Source of the DNA: Crossiella equi
GTDB taxonomy: Bacteria; Actinomycetota; Actinomycetes; Mycobacteriales; Pseudonocardiaceae
Direction: 5' to 3'
DNA length: 64,000 nt
Assembly (NCBI RefSeq): GCF_017876755.1
Contig: NZ_JAGIOO010000001.1
Coordinates: 3,519,786-3,583,785, forward strand
Positions 16,461 through 24,454 of this stretch are shown piece by piece. Below the pieces are notes generated by a model. That model saw only the letters and a program-made list of their open reading frames with translations, did no database searches and had not been told where the DNA came from. Each line of letters opens with the position of its first letter. The stretch's first letter is position 1. Position numbers and translations under genes: made by a program.

Positions 16461-18173
16461 CTAGTGCGCACCCTTGTCGTTGCCCCCAGGGAAGTCGCCC
16501 TCAAGGTCGCTGATGCCGGGAGGGGCGTCAGCCAGGTCGACTGGCACGTGCACCACGGTCACCCGGCCCTGGAGAGAAGCGGTTACTGCCTGCCCAAGCT
16601 TCTCCACGAGCGCCGACTTCTCGGTGAGCACGATCTGATCGATGTGCGGTGGCATCGCGTGCCCGGCGGCGGCGAGTTCGCTGGAGACGAACGGGAACCG
16701 CTCACTGGGCAGGCTGTGCTGGTCCAGCTGCGACTGGAGCCAGCCGTAGCCACCGTTCCGCAGGACCACGTACACGACCCCGATGCCTTCCCTGCCGAGG
16801 GTCTCCAGGTCGCTGCGGAACAGGTTGAACGCGCCGTCGCCGACGAAGGCGATGACGGGACGATCCGGTGCGGCGACCTTGACACCCGCGGCCGCCGCGG
16901 CGCCGAAGCCCAAGGTGGTCTGCTCGGAGGGGACCACCGAACCGCCAAGGGCGCCGCACGAGTAGTAGGGGTAGATGTAGGACCACATGTCCTGCAGTCC
17001 GTTCTCCTGCACCAGGATCCGGGACTCAGGCGCCACCGTGTCGATGGCCGCGAGGACCTCCGCCACGTGGACGTGCGCGTCCTCACCGAACTGCTTGAGC
17101 TTCTCCTGCGCCGCCGCGACGCTGTCGGTGCGGCACTTCGAGATCAGGGCCAGCCAGTCCGCGTCCGGGGTGTGCCCGGACAGGGCGGTCAGCCAGGAGG
17201 ACACCGTGCCCGCGCCGTCGCCGATCACCTTCGGTCCGGCGAACTCCACGGAGAGCCCGCTGGGGTCGATGTTGACCTGGACGACCGGGATGTCGGTGCC
17301 GATCCCGTCCCATCCGAAGGTAGCGGTCTCCTCCAGGCGGGAGCCCAACGTGATCAGAAGATCTGTACCACTCCACAGGTCGGCGGTCTGCTGCGGCGAG
17401 TAGAGACCGGCCAGGCCCATGAACTGCGGGTGGCTCTCGTCCACAGTGGACCGTCCAGAAGCGGTCACGTAGATGCCCGCGCCGATGGCCTCCGCCAGGC
17501 GCTCCACGACCCGCTCCCCGTTGCGGTGGCGCATGCCGCCACCGGCCAGGATCAACGGCTTCTTCGCCGCCTTGACTGCCTCCAGGGCCGCGCCGCCGGT
17601 GTTCACCGCGACGTCGGACCGGGAGATGTCGGCGAGGGTGTTCCACGGCCGGGACCGCGTGATCTCGGCCTTGAGCAGGTGGTCGGGCAGCTCGAGGTAC
17701 ACCGGTCCCGGCGTACCGCTGCTCGCGATCAGCAGGGCCTTCTCCAGGGAGGAGGCCACGCGGTCCGGGTGGTCCACCCGGAAGGCCCACTTGGTCAGCG
17801 GGGCGACGAGCGCGAGCTGGTCCAGCTCCTGGAAGGCGTTGGACCCGCGCTGCTCCACGCTCGTACCGCCCGCCAGCACCACGACCGGGGCGGCCGAGCA
17901 GTGCGCCTCCAGCAAGCCGGTGACCGCGTTCGCGGCCGCCGGGCCCTTGCCGATGACGGCGATGCCGGGCTTGCCGGACTGCAACGCGTAGCCGGTGGCC
18001 ATGAAGATCGCGTTGCGCTGGTCCCGGCACAGGATCATGCGCCGGTCGGTCGGCTGGATGGCGCGCAGGAGACCGAGGTCGTCCCCGGGGAGACCGAAGA
18101 TGGTCTCCACGCCCGCCGCGGTCAGGAAGTCGACCGCAGCGACCCACGCGCCTTCGTAGGTCTGCTCGCTCAT
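16461..18173 (-). CDS. ThDP-dependent acetolactate synthase-like enzyme with altered active site
   Basis: 570 residues with three domains: PYR (1-170), central (190-340), PP (370-540). The cofactor motif is GDG (445-447) ending at Asn473 in RNGGYG. Where nearly all relatives have the Glu that activates ThDP (R-H-E-Q), this protein has R50-D51-Q52-R53, so the Glu is replaced by Gln. The quaternary and central-domain landmarks (FGLPGDD, GKGPAAANAVTG, GPVYLELPDHLL) are otherwise normal. Decarboxylation or acyloin (C-C) ligation of a 2-oxo acid or aldehyde is the likely chemistry. Its ATG overlaps the stop of the upstream fusion gene by 4 bp. Confidence 0.85.
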   Translation of the reverse strand: MSEQTYEGAWVAAVDFLTAAGVETIFGLPGDDLGLLRAIQPTDRRMILCRDQRNAIFMATGYALQSGKPGIAVIGKGPAAANAVTGLLEAHCSAAPVVVLAGGTSVEQRGSNAFQELDQLALVAPLTKWAFRVDHPDRVASSLEKALLIASSGTPGPVYLELPDHLLKAEITRSRPWNTLADISRSDVAVNTGGAALEAVKAAKKPLILAGGGMRHRNGERVVERLAEAIGAGIYVTASGRSTVDESHPQFMGLAGLYSPQQTADLWSGTDLLITLGSRLEETATFGWDGIGTDIPVVQVNIDPSGLSVEFAGPKVIGDGAGTVSSWLTALSGHTPDADWLALISKCRTDSVAAAQEKLKQFGEDAHVHVAEVLAAIDTVAPESRILVQENGLQDMWSYIYPYYSCGALGGSVVPSEQTTLGFGAAAAAGVKVAAPDRPVIAFVGDGAFNLFRSDLETLGREGIGVVYVVLRNGGYGWLQSQLDQHSLPSERFPFVSSELAAAGHAMPPHIDQIVLTEKSALVEKLGQAVTASLQGRVTVVHVPVDLADAPPGISDLEGDFPGGNDKGAH

Positions 18174-20905
18174 GCCGTGGCCATCCTGCTCTGCTGGGCC
18201 GACGGGAGGTGCTCCGCCACGGCCTTGGAGATCAGGATCGGCTCGGCGTGCCGCTGACCCTGGTAGGCGATGTAGTTCGCGGCGACCCCGTGGCCACCGA
18301 ACGGCTTGTTGCCGTTCTCGACCTCGAAGATCGTCATGTTGGCGCAGATGGCGTGCCGCTTGCTGAGCAGGTCGGTCGCCGCCTTGTCCTCGCCGTAGAT
18401 CATCGCGGCCATGGCCCGCTCGTTGACGATCGGCGAGTTGATGAAGGACTTCAGCTGCTGCGAGTTCTCGTACACCACCACGTTGAAGATGGGCGAGAAG
18501 GTCTCCTCGATGGGCATCTTCTTGTTGTACCGGCGCACGAGCACGCTGGGCTCGACGTGGCGGGACCGGAAGTCCACGCGACCGCCCTGGACGATGTGTT
18601 CTCTGTTGATCCGCAGGTAGTCCGCGGCCGCCTCTAGCGCGGTCTCGTAGCAGAGGGAAGAATAGTCCGCTTCGGTGTCGGTGTAGCTGCCGTAGCGGAG
18701 GTCCGCGACCCGCTTGACCAGCAGGTCGGTGAAGCGCTGCGCGTCGGCCGAGTTGACCATGAACACGTCCGGGCCGAAGCAGTCCTGGCCGGAGTTCAGC
18801 ATGCGGATGCGCATGGCGTCGGTGACCGCGAGGTCCACGTCCGCGCCGGGGGCGACGATGAACGGGTTCACGCCCTGGCCGAAGAACAGCAGCATCTGGT
18901 CATCGCGCAGGTAGGAGCGGACCTGCTCGGCGTTCTGGTAGGCGCCGGTGAAGACCAGCACGTTGGCCTCGGCCACCGGCACGTCCACGAACTGGCGCTG
19001 GCTCAGCGTGGTCAGCTCGATGGACTCCAGCTTGTGCACCGGCGCGAGCAGCTCGTGCAGGCGGCGCGTGGTGTCCGCGACCTGGCCGGACGGCCGGAAG
19101 ATGATCTCGTCGGTGTACAGCGACGGGATCAGCATGTACAGCGCGTAGGAGTACATGAGGACGTTGGAGGACATGAACACGGCCATCTTGTCGACCTGGC
19201 CGGGGCGGTAGGTCTGGATCTCCTCGACCGCGCCCTCCAGGGCACCGATGGTCGCCTCGATCTCCTCGATGACGGCCTTGTGGTTGGAGATCTCGGTCAG
19301 CACGTCGACGACCTGCTGGCGCTCGGTGCGCAGGAAGTCCAGCACGGACTGGATCGCCGCGACGCGCTCCGGGTAGTGGATCGCCGACAGGTCCACGGCC
19401 GGCTCGGCGGCGGTGGTCTGGGCCACGCGGTTGCGGGCGGTCGGCAGGGCCTCGATCACGAGCTGCTCCAGCTTCTTGGGGTCCGGCTTGCCATTGGCGT
19501 TGAGCGGGAACTCCGCCACCACGAGCACCTGGTTCGGCTGCTCGTAGGCGGGCAGCTCGGCGCAGATGAGCTCGCGCCAGTGCCGGGCGTCGTGACCCTC
19601 GGGGTCGGCGACGACGAAGACCAGCTGGCTGCCGCGGCGCTCGTCGTCGAGCGCCACCACCTTGATCGGGGCACCCGCGGCCTCGGCCTTGCGGGCCAGT
19701 GCCTCGGGGTAGAGCGTGTGACCCATGCGGTGCACCGCGAACTTGCGGCCCACCACGTAGAGGTTGCCGTCCGCGTCGCGGTAGCCGATGTCGTTGGTGC
19801 GGTAGGTGTCGTCCTCGCGCGGCACGACGCTGCCGTCGGCGGCGAGGTAGCCCTGCATCAGGCCACCGGAGCGCACCAGGATCTCACCGATCTCACCGGG
19901 GGCGGCGGACTGGCCACTCTCGTTGATGACCTGGAGCTCCACGCCGTCCAGCGGCTTGCCGCAGCCGACCGCGTTGCCGGGCACCGCCAGGGCGATGTTG
20001 CCGACCTCGGTGGAGCCGTAGCCGTCCAGCAGGGGCTGGCCGGTGGCCGCGATGAACTTGTCCGCGAGGGCGCGGTCCAGCGGCGCGCCGCCGACGCACC
20101 ACATGCGCACGTTGCGCAGGCCCGCCGAGGACTCCGGCCGGCGCTGCACCAGGTTCAGCAGCGTGTGGTAAGTCGCGGGGGCCGCGTCCACGACGCTGAC
20201 GCCGTACCGGCCCGCCATGTCGACCGCGTGGTCCAGCCGCGTGTACGGCGCCACCACGAACGAGCACTTCGCCACCCACCACAGCAGCACGAGCGAGAGC
20301 CCGTACTGGTGCGAGAAGGGCAGCAGCGGCATCAGCACGTCCGCCTCGGTGTACTTCATGCGCTGCTGGGTGCGCTCGATGTTGCCCAGGAACGACTTGC
20401 CCGACCGCACGATGCCCTTCGGCTCGCCGGTGGTGCCGGAGGACCACGCGATCAGCGCGTCCGACCGGGAGAACCAGTCCACGAAGGACAGGGAGCCGTG
20501 CTGCTCCGGGGCGTTCGCCGCCTCGGCCAGGAGCTCGTCGATGTACAGCGCGCCCGCCGGGCCCACGCCCGCGTCATCGGTCGGCAGCGCCGGCTGGAGC
20601 ACTGCCCAGCGCGCCCGGGCCAGCCCCGCGAACCGGAGGGTCTCCTCCGGCGTCTGCCGGTGGTCCACCAGGACGATCGAGGTGTCCAGGTGCACGAGCG
20701 CCAGCAGCGCCGTCACGTATCCAAAAGAGTTGTCCGCCTTCAGCACGACCCGGTCGCCGGCGGCCACGCCCCGGCCCCGCAGAACCTCGGCCACCCGCAG
20801 GGCGTCCTGCTCGACCTCCCGGACCGGACGCACCGAGTCCGTCGTCACCAACTTCGCTGCTGCCACAGGATCCACCGCCGCTCTCCCGCTCTCCACACTC
20901 ATCAA
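18170..20905 (-). CDS. Acyl-adenylating enzyme / aldehyde dehydrogenase-fold reductase fusion
   Basis: 911 residues. Residues 1-490 are an ANL adenylating enzyme: SSGTTGEPKG (155-164), GYGSTE (295-300), TNDIGYRDADGNLYVVGRK, and the catalytic Lys in NANGK (473). After a helical linker rich in Glu/Val (510-570) comes an aldehyde-dehydrogenase fold: FTGAYQNAEQ for NAD(P) and NSGQDC with the nucleophile Cys709. The usual general-base Glu is replaced by Phe675 (FFGQGVNPF), as in acyl-CoA or acyl-enzyme reductases. No carrier domain is seen. Inferred role: activate a carboxylic acid and reduce it to an aldehyde, supplying the downstream ThDP enzyme. GTG/ATG choice: ATG 20905 is followed by a second ATG. 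Confidence 0.82.
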   Translation of the reverse strand: MMSVESGRAAVDPVAAAKLVTTDSVRPVREVEQDALRVAEVLRGRGVAAGDRVVLKADNSFGYVTALLALVHLDTSIVLVDHRQTPEETLRFAGLARARWAVLQPALPTDDAGVGPAGALYIDELLAEAANAPEQHGSLSFVDWFSRSDALIAWSSGTTGEPKGIVRSGKSFLGNIERTQQRMKYTEADVLMPLLPFSHQYGLSLVLLWWVAKCSFVVAPYTRLDHAVDMAGRYGVSVVDAAPATYHTLLNLVQRRPESSAGLRNVRMWCVGGAPLDRALADKFIAATGQPLLDGYGSTEVGNIALAVPGNAVGCGKPLDGVELQVINESGQSAAPGEIGEILVRSGGLMQGYLAADGSVVPREDDTYRTNDIGYRDADGNLYVVGRKFAVHRMGHTLYPEALARKAEAAGAPIKVVALDDERRGSQLVFVVADPEGHDARHWRELICAELPAYEQPNQVLVVAEFPLNANGKPDPKKLEQLVIEALPTARNRVAQTTAAEPAVDLSAIHYPERVAAIQSVLDFLRTERQQVVDVLTEISNHKAVIEEIEATIGALEGAVEEIQTYRPGQVDKMAVFMSSNVLMYSYALYMLIPSLYTDEIIFRPSGQVADTTRRLHELLAPVHKLESIELTTLSQRQFVDVPVAEANVLVFTGAYQNAEQVRSYLRDDQMLLFFGQGVNPFIVAPGADVDLAVTDAMRIRMLNSGQDCFGPDVFMVNSADAQRFTDLLVKRVADLRYGSYTDTEADYSSLCYETALEAAADYLRINREHIVQGGRVDFRSRHVEPSVLVRRYNKKMPIEETFSPIFNVVVYENSQQLKSFINSPIVNERAMAAMIYGEDKAATDLLSKRHAICANMTIFEVENGNKPFGGHGVAANYIAYQGQRHAEPILISKAVAEHLPSAQQSRMATA

Positions 20906-21521
20906 CCCACTTCGACGTCGCCACCCGTCGGCGGGACCACCAAGGTCCCCTTACTCAACTCACTCATCTGCGCGTGCCCACGCGGTCCGGACTCACCCAA
21001 GTCCTCGTCCACGTGCACGGATGCCGGTGACCTCAGTGCCGCACACCCATGCGGCCGTCTCCGTTTTGTCAGGAACCCGTAAGAACCGGGACACCCTGGA
21101 GACTTCTTCTGATCACCAACTGGCACCCACCCCAGATGGTTCGATTGTCACCCTAACGAGCGATCCGCAAGAGCAGGAGACCACTTCAAAAAGTTGGGGC
21201 GAACGGAGCACGAACCGTGCTCCATCCAGGTCGGAATGGCGCAGCTCGCGGGGCCCCGTATCAAATTTTTTGAACCCATTAACCCTGTGTAACAGGGCCA
21301 ATGCACTGAGCGCAGCCAGGCGAATGTCAGGGAAATGTCAAAACATTCTCAGGCGGACTTGAGGTGGACTTGAGATTGGCGGAGATGCGGCGTTCTTTTG
21401 TTTTTGTACACCCGTACGAAGAAGAAGCGCAAGCCGACTATTGGTGTGACGATTCCACCGCCTGCCCGACGCCTGCGTGACCCCTCGCACACCGGCGTTG
21501 GCAAGATCGGGTTTCGAACGC
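20906..21521. other. Gene-free upstream region of the ANL-ThDP-KAS operon
   Basis: About 600 bp with no credible protein gene. It is less GC-rich than its neighbours and dense in symmetric elements: GGAGCACG-AAC-CGTGCTCC (21205-21223), a TTTTTT-centred AT-rich patch near 21261-21270, CCCTGT-GTA-ACAGGG (about 21282-21297), AATGTCAAAACATT (about 21333-21346) and the direct repeat GGACTTGAG at 21355 and 21367, 12 bp apart. This looks like a regulated promoter region for the minus-strand operon; no specific regulator can be named. Confidence 0.5.
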
Positions 21522-21725
21522 AAAAAACCCCGGCTGAGCTGCGAAGATCGCAGCCCAGCCGGGGTTGGGCAGTTAGGGGCGCGCACCTCGTCCGGACCGC
21601 CCGTCAAGATCGCCTGACGAGCCGTGGGACGTGGTGCGCAGGAGGCGTCCGGGAGGTGGTCCCGACGCTCCCACCAGTGGTGCAGCGGGGCCCGGTATTG
21701 CTGGGGGTCAATACCGGGCGGCCCG
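21522..21725 (-). ncRNA. Candidate structured non-coding RNA
   Basis: Read on the minus strand, this stretch folds into consecutive strong hairpins: 11-bp stem at 21690-21719 with loop ACCCCCAG; 9-bp stem with one bulge at 21645-21668; a multi-part stem at 21581-21639 (GCGCACC/GGTGCGC, CGTCC/GGACG, CGTCA/TGACG); and a terminator hairpin at 21526-21566 followed by six T. No open reading frame looks protein-like, and the next minus-strand gene begins 600 nt further on, so it is not an obvious leader. I found no tmRNA, RNase P, SRP or 6C core sequence. The 5' end is not defined. Confidence 0.55.
21526..21566 (-). terminator. Intrinsic terminator of the candidate RNA
   Basis: Perfect stem AACCCCGGCTG/CAGCCGGGGTT continued by GCTGCG/CGCAGC around a 5-nt loop, followed on the minus strand by TTTTTT. 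This is a canonical rho-independent terminator, unusual in this GC-rich genome. Confidence 0.88.
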
Positions 21726-21833
21726 ACGTGACAAACGCTCTCACGGCCCTGGCGCCGAGTCCAGCGGAAACCGGGCAAATGAGCCTTGAGGCGTACCCCG
21801 GGTGCTACTGAGGTAGGTCTGTCGTCCACTCGG

Positions 21834-21897
21834 GTGACTAGACGAAGTCACCGCAGGTAGAAGGCCCATGCCCCCCTGGACCTAACTTTGTCTAGTC
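21834..21897. promoter_or_regulatory. Long-range inverted repeat before membrane protein gene
   Basis: GACTAGACGAAGT (21834-21846) is inverted, with one mismatch, as ACTTTGTCTAGTC (21885-21897). The centre is 68 bp from the GTG at 21965. A shorter repeat, GTGACTAGACGAAGTCAC, overlaps the left arm. Possible operator or promoter element; no regulator known. Confidence 0.4.
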
Positions 21898-21964
21898 CTG
21901 GCCCTTGCTGTGCTTGAATCGGACACGTAAGCACTTGGACCTATGCGCACGAGGAGATAAGCCC

Positions 21965-22543
21965 GTGCTGTACATCGTGATCCTGGCGTGTGAATTCGCA
22001 TTCTGGGCGGTTCTGTTCACCGGACTCTTCGTGCGTTACGGATTGCAGAAGCCGAAGCTGTCCTCGGTGATCCTGGTCATGACGCCGCTGGTCGACGTGG
22101 TGCTGCTGGTCGTGGCCACGTGGGACCTGCTCAGCGGCGGAAAGGCGAACCTCGCCCATTCTCTGGCGGCCATCTACCTCGGGTACTCGGTCGCCTACGG
22201 CAAGCGGCACATCGGCAAGCTGGACCAGAAGTTCCAGGTCCGGTACGCGCGCAAGCGCGGCGAGCCGATCCCGGTGTTCCACGACCCGGAGAAGCTGCTG
22301 CCCAAGTCCAAGCGCGAGCGGAAGGCCTGGTTCCGGCTGCTGCGCATGTACCTCATCCTGGCCGGGCTCATGGGCGGCGCGATCCTCGCCGCGGGCGACC
22401 CGGCGCGCACCCAGGCACTGCAGACCCCGCTGGTCATCTGGACCTTCATCGTGGTCATCGACGGCATCGTCGCCTTCTCGCGGAAGGACGACCCGGCCGA
22501 GGAAGCACAGCGGAAGGCCGAGCTGGAGCAGGTCGGTCGCTGA
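21965..22543 (+). CDS. Conserved four-helix membrane protein
   Basis: 192 residues. Two helices at the N-terminus, one near residue 65, a basic cytosolic segment (KRHIGKLDQKFQVRYARKRG, PKSKRERKAWFRLLR), then two more helices and a charged tail. GTG start with GAGGAG 7 bases upstream. I know no assigned function for this family in actinomycetes. It stands alone behind a palindrome-rich upstream region. Confidence 0.75.
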   Translation: MLYIVILACEFAFWAVLFTGLFVRYGLQKPKLSSVILVMTPLVDVVLLVVATWDLLSGGKANLAHSLAAIYLGYSVAYGKRHIGKLDQKFQVRYARKRGEPIPVFHDPEKLLPKSKRERKAWFRLLRMYLILAGLMGGAILAAGDPARTQALQTPLVIWTFIVVIDGIVAFSRKDDPAEEAQRKAELEQVGR

Positions 22544-22645
22544 GAGGCGACGTACATGTACGCCTCCCGGCGGTGAGTCGGTACGCATGTCGGTCTTGCT
22601 TACGACGAAGTATCTGCCACGGTTCAGCCAAAGTCGCCTGCCTCA

Positions 22646-22674
22646 GGTATCACTCCCTTTCGGGGAGCGTTACC
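22646..22674. other. Interrupted hairpin in intergenic region
   Basis: GGTA-TCA-CTCCC-TTTCG-GGGAG-CGT-TACC forms a symmetric stem with an internal loop. It lies between the convergent membrane-protein and TPR genes and may be a terminator of the former. Confidence 0.35.
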
Positions 22675-22727
22675 GCTTCGGTATGAGGCCAAACGAGACC
22701 GGTACGACTCAGGGATGACAGTGGTGA

Positions 22728-22756
22728 CGGCGCCGTCGCGCTCAGCGACGGCGCCG
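22728..22756 (-). terminator. Hairpin over the stop of the TPR gene
   Basis: Perfect 12-bp arms CGGCGCCGTCGC/GCGACGGCGCCG with a 5-nt loop. The TPR gene's last codons (Arg-rich) lie inside it, so the terminator overlaps the coding end. Confidence 0.65.
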
Positions 22757-23785
22757 CAGTCGTGCCAGCACCGCGCCGAGCGCGGAGGCGAGGCAGGACA
22801 GCACGAGAAGTTGCAGGTCACCGGGGCTGAACACGGCGATCACGGTCCAGATCAGCAGGCACAGGGCGCCTACTGTGAGCGGCAGCACGGTGACCACCAG
22901 GAATGGGCTCCGGAGCACGATCCGGTGCAGCCCAGGCCGAGCCGCGGCGGGTATCCGACGGATGACCCTCGTCACGTAGAGGCCGGTGAAGGTGAGCAGG
23001 ACCACCCCGAGCCACCCGTGCAGCGGCCCCGGCGAGGGCAGCCCGCCGATGACGAGCGCCAGCGGCCCCAGGGCGAGCACCAGGCTCAGCGTGCGGATCG
23101 CGGGCCAGACCAACGAGAGCACGGAGTCCACAGCGGACGGTGGCGGTTCGGTGACGGGCGGCAGCGGTTGCCCGCCCGGGGCCCTCGGGGGCGGGGTGCC
23201 CGCCTTCTCCCGGACCAGCCTGAGGTTGTCCCTGGCGTGCCGGTTGGCGGGATCCAGCCGCAGCGCGGCCTGGTAGGCCTGCTCGGCGATGTCCCAGCGG
23301 TGGGCGCGCAGCGCGATGTCACCCAGGACCTCGAAACAGCGCGGTTCCCCCGGCGCCAGCTCGACCGCGCGGCGGGCCGCGGCCACCGCCTCGTGCCCGT
23401 CCGGCTGCTGGGCGTCCCGCATGGCCCCGGCATCACCCAGGGCCTCGGCCAGGGTGAGCTGGCAGCGCCAGTCGCCCGGCTCCAGGGCCACGGCCTGGCG
23501 GGCGGCGGCCACCGCCTCCTCGTGCCTGCCCAGCTCGGTCAGCGCGATGCTGCTCAGCCGGTGCGCGGCCTCGGAGTTCGCCAGCTGCCCGGCCCGCCGG
23601 GCGGCTTCCAGGGCGGGCTTGGGCTTGCCATCGCCGAGGTAGGCGGCGGCCAGCTGGCACCAGGCCTCGGGCTCGTGCGGGAATTCCGCGACCACTCCGC
23701 GCAGCACCCCGGCGGCCCGGCCGGGCCTGCCCGCGCGCACCAGTTCCTCGGCCTGCCGGAGTCCCGCCCCGAGCGTTTCGCTCAC
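22742..23785 (-). CDS. TPR-repeat membrane protein
   Basis: 347 residues. About five TPR units run from residue 5 to 190 (AEELVRAGRPGRAAGVLRGV, ALEAARRAGQLANSEAAHRL, AVAAARQAVALEPGDWRCQL, AEQAYQAALRLDPANRHARD), followed by a proline-rich linker and three to four membrane helices (LVLALGPLALVIGGL, WLGVVLLTFTGLYV, VVTVLPLTVGALCLLIW, LLVLSCLASALGAVLARL). The GTG at 23785 has GGAGG nine bases upstream. TPR domains bind protein partners; the function is unknown. Confidence 0.82.
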   Translation of the reverse strand: MSETLGAGLRQAEELVRAGRPGRAAGVLRGVVAEFPHEPEAWCQLAAAYLGDGKPKPALEAARRAGQLANSEAAHRLSSIALTELGRHEEAVAAARQAVALEPGDWRCQLTLAEALGDAGAMRDAQQPDGHEAVAAARRAVELAPGEPRCFEVLGDIALRAHRWDIAEQAYQAALRLDPANRHARDNLRLVREKAGTPPPRAPGGQPLPPVTEPPPSAVDSVLSLVWPAIRTLSLVLALGPLALVIGGLPSPGPLHGWLGVVLLTFTGLYVTRVIRRIPAAARPGLHRIVLRSPFLVVTVLPLTVGALCLLIWTVIAVFSPGDLQLLVLSCLASALGAVLARLRRRR

Positions 23786-23910
23786 GGAATGGATCCTCCC
23801 ACGCGCATAACGTGACATTTTCGCCGGGAGGCCATTTGCGCAATCGGATACGGCCAATTGGTCGTACGCGGCGCGCATTCGATCAAATGCGCGCCGCATT
23901 CGACAGGGGG

Positions 23911-24306
23911 TCAGAGGCCCTTGGCCGCCAGGGCCGCGCTGATGCGCGGGTCCGTGGAGATGACCGGGGACTCCTTCCCCACCCACGGGCTGCCGCCGAA
24001 GTGGGTGGGGAAGGAGTGCTCGGCGGTCCGGGTGGCCACGGCCTGCGTGGTCAGCGTCGGGTTCGGGCCGCCCAGGGCGTTGGCCAGTGCCGAGGTCCCG
24101 TGGGACCGGGAGTAGCAGTCGGGCCCCGGCACCACGAACGTGGTGAGACCGTTGAGGGTGTCGCGGGCCAGCTCGGCGAGCACGGGCCGCAGCAGGTCGA
24201 CGAGGATGGGCAGGGCAGGAGGCAGCAGCACCCCCGCTCCAGTCGCCGCGCCCAGCACGCCGATGCGGGCGAGGAAGGCCCGTCGCGCCGGGGAAACAGG
24301 GGGCAT
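23911..24306 (-). CDS. Tat-exported DUF5987-like protein, probably truncated
   Basis: 131 residues. SPARRAFLARIGVLGAATGAGVLLPP is a twin-arginine-like signal. ARDTLNGLTTFVVPGPDCYSRSHGTS matches a secreted actinobacterial family (I recall DUF5987) whose members are usually over 200 residues; here the match ends soon after and the tail (HSFPTHFGGSPWVGKESP) is encoded by a perfect inverted repeat. ATG with AAGGAC upstream. It may be a shortened or damaged gene. Confidence 0.55.
   Translation of the reverse strand: MPPVSPARRAFLARIGVLGAATGAGVLLPPALPILVDLLRPVLAELARDTLNGLTTFVVPGPDCYSRSHGTSALANALGGPNPTLTTQAVATRTAEHSFPTHFGGSPWVGKESPVISTDPRISAALAAKGL
23971..24016. repeat. Perfect 15-bp inverted repeat inside a coding region
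   Basis: Arms CTCCTTCCCCACCCA (23971-23985) and TGGGTGGGGAAGGAG (24002-24016) with a 16-bp spacer. It lies in the region where the host protein stops resembling its family. Confidence 0.75.
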
Positions 24307-24454
24307 GTCCGCGTCCTTGCGGGGTGTGGTGGGTAGCCGCCCGGAGTTCGGGTAGCGGATTGCCTACTGGTCCCCACCGGAGGCGGCAACGCGAACCCGG
24401 GGGCTCCACCCCTTCGAGTGGCGCCGAAGGTCAGGCGAAGGATCGCCCCGGACC

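Noticed and set aside
15060-18257. 1065-codon plus-strand open frame
   Set aside because: It lies antisense to the KAS and ThDP genes, with His/Arg/Gly/Val-rich nonsense composition; a typical high-GC shadow.
21338-21829. 163-codon minus-strand frame across the candidate RNA
   Set aside because: Amino-acid composition is not protein-like, no ribosome binding site, and it crosses a strong terminator and several hairpins.
21522-21850. tmRNA, RNase P RNA or SRP RNA at the structured region
   Set aside because: No tRNA-like ends or tag frame, no RNase P core such as GAGGAAAGTCC, and no SRP GGTCAGG...GGAAGG tetraloop region were found on either strand.
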